This document shows, in pieces, positions 57,552 through 64,000 of a DNA stretch of 64,000 bases; within the stretch, counting starts at the first letter, position 1; each line of letters starts with the position of its first letter. The stretch comes from JABCZZ01 sp964454545. Its GTDB lineage: Bacteria; Pseudomonadota; Alphaproteobacteria; Rickettsiales; JABCZZ01. Position numbers and translations under genes: made by a program. The DNA lies in the NCBI GenBank assembly GCA_964454545.1, contig CAYVTI010000008.1:7015-71014 (forward strand), read 5' to 3'. Under the pieces are notes generated by a model. The model searched no databases. It saw only the letters and a program-made list of their open reading frames with translations, and was not told the origin of the DNA.

Positions 57552-57681
57552 ATTATTTGGAGATTATATACTTGACAGACCTAAGCAGTAGAATGGGTGG
57601 AAAAGTACCAATCATAATCTCTCTACCGTAAAGCCTATAGAACAGGCACAAGTAAAGAAAAGAATACAAAAGGAAAGCCGA

Positions 57682-58152
57682 ATGGATGATACTGTTTCAC
57701 AATCTAAAATAAGAAGCACACCATTTATTCTAACAAGCTTTGCTATTTTTCCATTTATCGGACTTTTGTTATCATCTATAGGGCTATTATGGGGAATCAC
57801 TCAACGTGATCGCAGTAACGCCAAGAAATTAATAATTTTTTCCTCCGTTATGCTGGCATATAATATTATGCTAGGGGTTATGTTCCATAATATGCCTTCG
57901 CTAAATGGAGTGGTTGCAACAAACGTTAGAAATAAAGCTATTGCAGAATTTAGCCGCCAAAAGAATTGCCCTGTAACTAGAATCGCTTCGTTTAGATTTA
58001 ACAATATTACTCAGAATTTTGGCGGCAGCATTGATTGGGGTGGCGTTATGTACGCCTGTGATAAGGTTTGGGAAATTCGTGCAGAGTGTACGAGTGAAGC
58101 AGCTGATACCTGCTTTGTTTTCGTGACTGAAACACTACATAATTCTCAATAG
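57682..58152 (+). CDS. Hypothetical small membrane protein, 156 aa
   Basis: Not recognised. Two membrane helices (FILTSFAIFPFIGLLLSSIGLLWGI and KLIIFSSVMLAYNIMLGVMF) precede a C-terminal soluble domain of about 80 residues with four cysteines (NCPVTR, YACDKVWEIRAECTSEAADTCFVF), which are likely exported and disulfide-bonded. AAAGGAAAG stands before the ATG. The gene is clearly AT-richer than its neighbours, suggesting recent acquisition. The short leader from 57552 has no other gene. Confidence 0.6.
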   Translation: MDDTVSQSKIRSTPFILTSFAIFPFIGLLLSSIGLLWGITQRDRSNAKKLIIFSSVMLAYNIMLGVMFHNMPSLNGVVATNVRNKAIAEFSRQKNCPVTRIASFRFNNITQNFGGSIDWGGVMYACDKVWEIRAECTSEAADTCFVFVTETLHNSQ

Positions 58153-58190
58153 TTGGTAGTGGGTCTGTAAAATATACTATCCCCAATTAT

Positions 58191-59801
58191 TTATTCCCCA
58201 AACGTAAACGCGTAAGCCTCAAGGCCGGGGGCGTCGCTCCTTATTTCGAACACGCCGCTTTTTACCATGCCCTGTGAAATAACCTCGTAAAGGGAATGCC
58301 GATCGACGGTCATCATCCCCGCCGGTTCGCCGTTCAGGGTAAGATAGGCGTGCACGGGCACGCTGCCTTCAATGCCCATCACAAGAAAAACTTTTCCCGC
58401 ACGGAAATGAATCTTTAAAACGGCGTCTTTTTCTTCCGCGGTTATTTTTTCCGCCTTCACGGTCCACCTGCCACCCAGCGCCCAACTATCTTGCGGCAGG
58501 GAAGCTGGCAGCGTGTAATGCTCTGACGCATCCTTCATCACCTTATCCTGCCCGGCGAAATTCCGCATGCGCGCGTAGCCGAGATAGGTTTCCGGCGTCT
58601 GGTCAGAAGAAGCGGCGGGATGCTCCTCTTGCGCGCCTGCTTTGCCGCTAAGGCCGAGAAGGTAACGGATATTGTTTTCGGTGACATCATATTTCCCTTC
58701 GCCGAAATGCGTATAGACCACATTGCCGCTTTTATCGATCAGGTAATGCGCGGGCCAGTAGCGGTTATTGAAATTGCTCCAGGTGGACAGATGGTTGTCG
58801 AGCGCCACCGGGTAGCGGATGCCATGCCGCATCACTGCGGTCTTTACATTTTCCGGATTCTTCTCAAATTCGAATTCCGGCGAATGGATGCCGATGATGA
58901 CCAGTCCCTTGTCCCGGTATTTCTGATCCCACGCGGTGATATAGGGCAGGATGCGCACGCAGTTGATGCAGGAATAGGTCCAGAAATCGATGAGCACGGC
59001 CTTGCCTTTAAAATCAGCTATGGAGAGCCGCCTGGAATTAATCCACGTATCAATGCCAGTAATCTCCGGGGCTGGGTACGGCTTCGCAAGCCCGTCTTCC
59101 AGGTGGTTGCTCATAGACAACTTTGTTTCATCCGCCGGAAGAAATTTCTCTATATCGACATTAAAGGCGATAAGCCCGACGGACAGTAGGATCAATACTC
59201 CGAAAACCTTTCTTATGATTTCGCTATGGCGGGAGAAAAATCCGATCCGGACTATCAGTTTTCTTCCCATAAGGGCTATTGCCAGCATGGGCAGCCCGGC
59301 GCCCAGCGCGAAGGCTGAAATAATCAAGAAACCTGACACATCCGTCTGCTGCTTTATGACCTGTATCAGCACCGCCGCCAGGATGGGGCCTGCGCAGGGT
59401 GTCCATACCAGCCCGATGAGACTGCCTATCACTATGCCGCTAAGCAGGCTTTCTTCGCTCTGTGAGGACAACCGGGCGCCTGCGTTTGCGGCGCCCTGCG
59501 TCAGGTTGCTGAATGCGTGTGATAATGTGTCAGAAAGCAGGATGATTCCGAAAATTGCCAGCAGAATCAGCGAGGTGCTTTTTATGACTTCGGGATCGAT
59601 GCCGAGGTTTGTAACGATTTTGCGGGAAACTAAGGCAAAAACCGTAAAGGACAGCACAAAGCCGATGATGATCCCGAAAGGCCTTTTCCTGCCTCCCTCC
59701 GCGGATGCGCCGAGCACCAGCGGCAACACCGGCAGGATGCAAGGCGAGGCAATAAGCGCGATGCCTTCAAGAAAGGCAGACACGATGTCAATAATGTTCA
59801 T
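58191..59801 (-). CDS. DipZ-like thiol-disulfide exchange protein (CcdA + thioredoxin)
   Basis: 536 residues. An N-terminal CcdA/DsbD-like domain has six TM helices with the two redox cysteines in SPCILPVLPLVLG and TPCAGPILAAVL. A thioredoxin-like domain follows, its site CINC in DFWTYSCINCVRILPYITAWD. A C-terminal domain of about 140 residues (DQTPETYLGYARMRNFAG...SLYEVISQGMVKSGVFEIRSDAPGLEAYAFTFG) matches the DipZ carbohydrate-binding-like end. It passes electrons from cytoplasmic thioredoxin to the periplasm, for example for cytochrome c maturation. It is divergent from xseB. Confidence 0.92.
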   Translation of the reverse strand: MNIIDIVSAFLEGIALIASPCILPVLPLVLGASAEGGRKRPFGIIIGFVLSFTVFALVSRKIVTNLGIDPEVIKSTSLILLAIFGIILLSDTLSHAFSNLTQGAANAGARLSSQSEESLLSGIVIGSLIGLVWTPCAGPILAAVLIQVIKQQTDVSGFLIISAFALGAGLPMLAIALMGRKLIVRIGFFSRHSEIIRKVFGVLILLSVGLIAFNVDIEKFLPADETKLSMSNHLEDGLAKPYPAPEITGIDTWINSRRLSIADFKGKAVLIDFWTYSCINCVRILPYITAWDQKYRDKGLVIIGIHSPEFEFEKNPENVKTAVMRHGIRYPVALDNHLSTWSNFNNRYWPAHYLIDKSGNVVYTHFGEGKYDVTENNIRYLLGLSGKAGAQEEHPAASSDQTPETYLGYARMRNFAGQDKVMKDASEHYTLPASLPQDSWALGGRWTVKAEKITAEEKDAVLKIHFRAGKVFLVMGIEGSVPVHAYLTLNGEPAGMMTVDRHSLYEVISQGMVKSGVFEIRSDAPGLEAYAFTFGE

Positions 59802-59947
59802 ATTCTACTATTTCGGTCCGGCATCTAAAAAGGTTACAGTATTCCTCATGGGCTATTTATGGTGGCCTGTAAATCAGGATTTGCCTAAATCCGTATTTGC
59901 AGGTATATGTTCCCTCAACGCTTTTTTCATTTTACGGAATTAAAATT

Positions 59948-60193
59948 TTGGAAAAACAGAATGATATAGCGTCCATGAGCTTTGAGCAGGCGCTTAAGGA
60001 GCTTGAGACGATCGTACGCAAGCTTGAAGCCGGGCAGGGCGAGCTCGATAATTCCATACGCGATTACGAGCGCGGCACGCTGCTGAAGGCGCATTGCCAG
60101 AAAAAGCTGGCCGACGCCAAGATGAAGGTGGAAAAAATCATCAGCGCGGCGGATGGCAAGCTGGCAACCGCTGCTTTCGATCAGGAAAAATAG
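59948..60193 (+). CDS. xseB: Exodeoxyribonuclease VII small subunit
   Basis: About 81 residues: MSFEQALKELETIVRKLEAGQGELDNSIRDYERGTLLKAHCQKKLADAKMKVEKI, the full XseB helical hairpin. With XseA it degrades single-stranded DNA. The start is uncertain: TTG at 59948 gives the usual short lead-in, the ATG at 59975 begins at MSFEQA, and neither has a strong ribosome site. It precedes ispA by 10 bases, the common xseB-ispA order. Confidence 0.93.
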   Translation: MEKQNDIASMSFEQALKELETIVRKLEAGQGELDNSIRDYERGTLLKAHCQKKLADAKMKVEKIISAADGKLATAAFDQEK

Positions 60194-60203
60194 AGGAAAC
60201 AGC

Positions 60204-61169
60204 ATGTACGATCTGCAACGCGCATTACAGGAAGTGTCGGAAAGCCTGGAAAAGAAAATGGATCAGCTCCTGCCATCCGACGGTGGGGACGATTATGGCA
60301 ATACGGTCATTGCCTTCAAGCCGCATAACGATAATGTGCCGAGCAGTTCTTCGCCGATTGGTGGCGAGGACACACTAATTAAGGCCATGCGCTATTCCGC
60401 GCTCTCCGGTGGCAAACGCCTGCGTCCCTTCCTGACAGTGGCCTGCGCCAAACTGTTCGGCGTCAGCCGGGAAGCCTCGCTCTGTACCGCCGCTGCGATA
60501 GAATTCATCCATACCTATTCCCTCATCCATGACGATTTGCCCGCGATGGATGATGACGCAATGCGCCGCGGCAAGCCGAGCAGCCATATCGTGTTCGGCG
60601 AGGCGGGAGCGATCCTCGCCGGTGACGCGTTGTTGACATTTGCCTTCCAGGTGCTTGCCGACGAGCGCGTCCATCCCGATCCGGCGGTGCGCTGCGAACT
60701 CATAAGGACGCTTGCCGTTGCGTCCGGCTATCGTGGTATGGCGGGGGGACAGATGATGGATCTGGAAGCGGAAAACAAGAAGCTCAGCATTGATGAAATC
60801 ATCCGCCTGCAAAGGCTCAAAACCGGCGAGTTGTTCGCCATGTCGTGTGAGGCAGGCGCGATTCTTGGCAAGGCGGCGCGGTCGCTGCGCAATGCGTTGC
60901 GCGGCTATGCCCACGATCTGGGGCTTGCTTTCCAGATCACTGATGATCTGCTTGATGCCGAGGGTACCCGCTCACAGGTTGGCAAGGAAGTGAAGAAGGA
61001 CAGGCAGGCCGGTAAGGCAACGCTCATTTCCGTGCTTGGCATAGAGCGCGCGCGCGAACAGGCGCGGATTCTTGCCAATCAGGCTATCGGCCATCTGGAA
61101 GTATTCGACAATAAGAAGTCGGAAGAGCTCCGGAGTCTTGCCGAATTCGTCATCGCGAGAAAAAGTTAG
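60204..61169 (+). CDS. ispA: Farnesyl diphosphate synthase
   Basis: IspA adds isopentenyl units to make farnesyl diphosphate. The 321 residues have the GGKRLRP diphosphate site, the first Asp-rich motif DDLPAMDDD, GYRGMAGGQMMDLEAE, KTGELFAMSCEAGAI and the second Asp-rich motif in FQITDDLLDAEG. The segment SDGGDDYGNTVIAFKPHNDNVPSSSSP before the first conserved block is about 20 residues longer than in most homologues and looks like a flexible insertion. The ATG at 60204 fits the family start. It precedes glnE by 3 bases. Confidence 0.96.
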   Translation: MYDLQRALQEVSESLEKKMDQLLPSDGGDDYGNTVIAFKPHNDNVPSSSSPIGGEDTLIKAMRYSALSGGKRLRPFLTVACAKLFGVSREASLCTAAAIEFIHTYSLIHDDLPAMDDDAMRRGKPSSHIVFGEAGAILAGDALLTFAFQVLADERVHPDPAVRCELIRTLAVASGYRGMAGGQMMDLEAENKKLSIDEIIRLQRLKTGELFAMSCEAGAILGKAARSLRNALRGYAHDLGLAFQITDDLLDAEGTRSQVGKEVKKDRQAGKATLISVLGIERAREQARILANQAIGHLEVFDNKKSEELRSLAEFVIARKS

Positions 61170-61172
61170 CGT

Positions 61173-64000
61173 GTGCCTACGCAATCTGGTTTCCTCGATA
61201 ACCTCAAAAATCTTCCCACTTCTGCGCACCCCGAGAATTTTACGCGCCAGTTTGATTCCCTTATTGCAAAAACGGCTTCGCTCGAAAATGCTATCGCTAT
61301 TCAGGCCGTGTTGTCGCATCCCAGGGCGAGAGAGCTTCTTTCGGTCATTTTCACTCATTCGCCATTCCTGACAAAAATCATACACCAGTATCCCGGTTTC
61401 CTCGCAGACATTTGCGTGGAAGGAGCGGATCGGTGTTTCGAGACCTTAAAAACAGGGCTTAAAAGCGGAAAGCATAACTCTGCGAATGAATTGATGAAGG
61501 AGATGCGCATTGTCAAGAGCAAGGCTTCCCTGCTGATTGCCTTGTGCGATATCGGAAAGATCTGGACGCTTGAGGGCGTAACGCGCGCGATGTCGGAGAT
61601 TGCGGATCTATGTGTCAGGGCGACGCTTGCTTGCCTGCTGCGGATTGCTGCGGCGAAGAAGGATATTATGCTTAAAGATCACGAAGAGCCGGAAGCGGAA
61701 TCGGGGATTTTTGTTCTCGCTATGGGAAAACTGGGCGCTTATGAGCTTAATTATTCCAGCGACATAGACCTGGTCATCTTTTTCGATAAGGGAAAGGTAC
61801 ATTATTGCGGGACAAGCGATGTGCAGCAATGCGTTTCGAAAATGGTGCAGGAGATGGTGCGCATGCTGCAGGAGCGCACGGCGGACGGCTATGTTTTCCG
61901 CGTCGATATCCGGCTGCGTCCCGATCCGGCGTCGACACCTGCCGCCATATCGGTTGCAGGGGCTATGACCTACTATGAAACGGTCGGGCAGAACTGGGAG
62001 CGCGCGGCTTTCATCAAGGCGCGCCCCGTCGCCGGGGACAGGGAAGCGGCTGATGCATTCCTCGGGCAACTCGTCCCCTTTATCTGGCGCAAGCATCTTG
62101 ATTTTGCAGCGATTGACGATATCCAGTCGATCAAGCGCCAGATGGATGAACGTACCGGGAAGCGGGTATATATCCCGGGGCATAATATCAAGACTGGTAT
62201 CGGCGGGATAAGGGAAATAGAATTCTTCGCCCAGATTCACCAGCTTATATGGGGTGGAAGAATAGCGGCGCTGCGCACACGGGAAACCTGCAAAACGCTT
62301 GAAGCACTCGCGGATAACGAACTCATCGCCTATGACTTGTCTGAGAAGCTGATAGAAAGTTACCGGTTCCTGCGCGAGGTGGAGCACCGTCTCCAGATGA
62401 TAGACGATCAGCAAACCCATACTCTGCCGGTGGCGGAGGAATTGCGTGACCGGTTCTGCGGGTTTATGGGATTTAGCGACAGGGAAACATTTGAAGGGAC
62501 GCTGCTTGCGCATCTTGAATTTGTCCATAAGACGTTTTCCGGTGCGTTCCGAGGGCAGGGGAGCCTGAGCGGCGATGACGGCAAACTTTCTTTCACGGGC
62601 GTGGAGAACGATAAGCAAACGCTGGAAACACTTGGCAAGATGGGATACCGCGTTCCGGCTTCCGTGTCCGAGGTCATACAGGGCTGGCATCGGGGCTCGC
62701 GCCGCGCTACGCGCACCAAGCGCGCGCGCGAACTGATCACGGAGTTGACGCCTTCCTTGCTAAAAGCGCTTGCGGCGACTTCTGATCCCGATCAGGCGTT
62801 CATTCATTTCGACGAGTTTCTTACACGGCTTCCTGCTGGCGTGCAGCTCTTCTCGCTTTTTAACGCCAATCCACATTTGCTGGATTTGATTGCGGCTATC
62901 ATGGGCTCTGCTCCTGCCATGTCGGAGTCGCTCAGCAAGAACCCGAACCTGCTCGATGTGGTGCTTACGGCTGACTTCTATCATGAGTTCATGGACAAAA
63001 AGGAATTATGCGCTGAACTTTCCGGCTCCCTTTCGCTTGCGCGCGATTTTGAAGATGAGATTGGCATCATCAGGAAATTCAAGAATGAAAGGCAGTTCCA
63101 GGCGGGTGTGCAGCTGATAACGGGAAGGGCGGATGTGTTTGCCGTCGGCCATTACCTGAGCGATATCGCGGATGTATGCGTCGAAGCGATGCTGCGTAGC
63201 GTTGAAATTAGTTTCCGGCTTAAGTACCCTGAGCTGGCGCCAGGAAACCTTGCGGTTATAGCACTCGGCAGGCTCGGCGCGCGCGAACTGACGTTCGGCT
63301 CCGACATCGACATGGTGCTGGTCTATGGTGCAGGAGGCGCCAATGCGTTACCGCCGCCCAGCCATAGCCTCTATAACAAGCTGAGCCAGCGTTTCATCAG
63401 CGGCGTGACTTCGCTTACGAAGGAAGGGCGGCTTTATGAAATCGACACCCGGCTCAGGCCTTCCGGCGGTGACGGAGCGCTTGCGGTTAACCGGGAAGCC
63501 TTTGCGAAATATATGCAGGAGGCGGCATGGACATTCGAGCTGATGGCATTTACCCGTGCGCGGATTATTACCGGGAATATGGATTTAAGGGAGCAGGTAA
63601 ACGCCATCGTGACCCGGAACCTCCGGCGTCCGCATAGCCGGGAAACGCTGGTGAAGGACATCGTGAGCCTGCGCTCGAAGATAACCAAGGAATTCGGCAG
63701 TGACGATCCCTGGAACCTGAAATATGTCCATGGCGGTATTATCGATCTGGATTTTCTTGCCCAGTTTTTCGTCCTGCTCTATGCCAGCCGTGAACCCTCC
63801 GTCATTGCAGGTTCCAGCGGCGATGTATTCGGTAACCTGGTAAAATGCGGGCTTATGGATAAAAAAACGGGGACGGAACTGATAGACGCTCATCGCTTCT
63901 ACGGCTCGCTACTTGCGCTGCTGCGTTTGTGCGGCGGTGAAAACTTTGATGAAGAGACTGCGCCGGATGGAGTGAGGAAGATAATCGCGAGAACGCTCCG
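61173..64000 (+). CDS. glnE: Glutamine synthetase adenylyltransferase/deadenylylase (3' end cut)
   Basis: The frame opens at a GTG (61173), three bases after the ispA stop, and runs to the window end without a stop (942 codons). It begins MPTQSGFLDNLKNLPTSAHPENFTRQFDSLIAKTASLENAIAIQAVLSHPRARELLSVIFTHSPFL (GlnE N-terminal). Two nucleotidyltransferase cores are seen: GMGKLGAYELNYSSDIDLVIFFDKG (about residue 184; deadenylylase) and ALGRLGARELTFGSDIDMVLVYGA (about 697; adenylylase). GlnE adds or removes AMP on glutamine synthetase under PII control. The full protein is usually 950-1000 residues, so only the tail is missing. Codon and base use match ispA. Confidence 0.95.
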   Translation, partial: MPTQSGFLDNLKNLPTSAHPENFTRQFDSLIAKTASLENAIAIQAVLSHPRARELLSVIFTHSPFLTKIIHQYPGFLADICVEGADRCFETLKTGLKSGKHNSANELMKEMRIVKSKASLLIALCDIGKIWTLEGVTRAMSEIADLCVRATLACLLRIAAAKKDIMLKDHEEPEAESGIFVLAMGKLGAYELNYSSDIDLVIFFDKGKVHYCGTSDVQQCVSKMVQEMVRMLQERTADGYVFRVDIRLRPDPASTPAAISVAGAMTYYETVGQNWERAAFIKARPVAGDREAADAFLGQLVPFIWRKHLDFAAIDDIQSIKRQMDERTGKRVYIPGHNIKTGIGGIREIEFFAQIHQLIWGGRIAALRTRETCKTLEALADNELIAYDLSEKLIESYRFLREVEHRLQMIDDQQTHTLPVAEELRDRFCGFMGFSDRETFEGTLLAHLEFVHKTFSGAFRGQGSLSGDDGKLSFTGVENDKQTLETLGKMGYRVPASVSEVIQGWHRGSRRATRTKRARELITELTPSLLKALAATSDPDQAFIHFDEFLTRLPAGVQLFSLFNANPHLLDLIAAIMGSAPAMSESLSKNPNLLDVVLTADFYHEFMDKKELCAELSGSLSLARDFEDEIGIIRKFKNERQFQAGVQLITGRADVFAVGHYLSDIADVCVEAMLRSVEISFRLKYPELAPGNLAVIALGRLGARELTFGSDIDMVLVYGAGGANALPPPSHSLYNKLSQRFISGVTSLTKEGRLYEIDTRLRPSGGDGALAVNREAFAKYMQEAAWTFELMAFTRARIITGNMDLREQVNAIVTRNLRRPHSRETLVKDIVSLRSKITKEFGSDDPWNLKYVHGGIIDLDFLAQFFVLLYASREPSVIAGSSGDVFGNLVKCGLMDKKTGTELIDAHRFYGSLLALLRLCGGENFDEETAPDGVRKIIARTL

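Noticed and set aside
61072..61371. Plus-strand frame of 99 codons across the ispA/glnE junction
   Set aside because: It overlaps the ends of two real genes in another frame; glnE from the GTG at 61173 explains the region.
61608..62690. Minus-strand open frame of 360 codons
   Set aside because: Antisense shadow of glnE, whose own frame is continuous and shows both catalytic cores.
1..64000. CRISPR array, rRNA genes or prophage
   Set aside because: No regularly spaced identical repeats, no rRNA sequence and no phage structural or integrase genes were seen.

Overview
The window looks like draft or metagenome-assembled sequence (two runs of exactly ten N) from a free-living, flagellated, aerobic alphaproteobacterium of moderate GC. 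The gene content supports this: an alphaproteobacterial-type Xre regulator, omega subunit and HU protein, PurE/PurK, an sdhCDA operon, hscA-fdx, glnE, ammonium transport, and a FliS/FliD/flagellin cluster with a CtrA-like TTAA-N7-TTAA box. I would not name an order. The splitting of sdhB from sdhCDA, and the many palindromic 'word' repeats inside and between genes, recall deep-branching alphaproteobacteria, but that is only an impression.

Layout. 1-800: 5' end of a TonB-dependent receptor and a decayed yfiR-like gene. 0.9-3 kb: purH and a hypothetical gene. 3.2-9.5 kb: a 1204-aa flavo-iron-sulfur oxidoreductase, gspE and mutM, chained by 4-bp and 1-bp overlaps. 9.5-11.7 kb: rpoZ, an HU-family gene, a membrane protein and a 26-residue membrane peptide gene. 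12-17 kb: nitroreductase-like and CapK/adenylate-forming genes facing a triple-PAS hybrid kinase. 17.4-21.6 kb: OprB-type porin, then a redox-stress run (alpha/beta hydrolase, peroxiredoxin, DsbA-like, divergent pyrophosphatase). 21.7-30.7 kb: a signalling island with two response regulators, a YfiR-like protein, a TonB receptor, an MHYT hybrid kinase and a second YfiR-like protein. 30.9-31.4 kb: acyltransferase relic and tRNA-Gly(UCC). 31.5-37.2 kb: YihY, apaG, purE, purK, Fic, amt. 37.7-47.4 kb: uvrB, a hypothetical HTH protein, mscS, dps, hscA, fdx, trmB, lnt. 47.6-53.3 kb: Xre regulator and flagellar filament genes. 53.7-64 kb: sdhCDA, three hypothetical genes, DipZ-like protein, xseB, ispA and most of glnE.

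The most interesting part is 21.7-30.7 kb together with the copy at 1-773. YfiR proteins are periplasmic and in Pseudomonas control the diguanylate cyclase YfiN. Here no GGDEF gene is present. YfiR-like genes are instead coupled directly to TonB receptors (4-bp overlap) and to a hybrid histidine kinase that has an MHYT sensor and a separate extracytoplasmic helical domain. I infer an outer-membrane-to-periplasm-to-phosphorelay system. Locus 1-773 is a paralogue whose YfiR part has lost its middle.

A second theme is short-word palindromes. Inverted, simple-word repeats sit in frame inside the oxidoreductase, hscA, trmB and lnt genes and also in intergenic DNA, together with two larger elements with terminal inverted repeats (18761-18915 and 26170-26420). 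They look like small mobile or self-copying cassettes that proteins tolerate as surface insertions.
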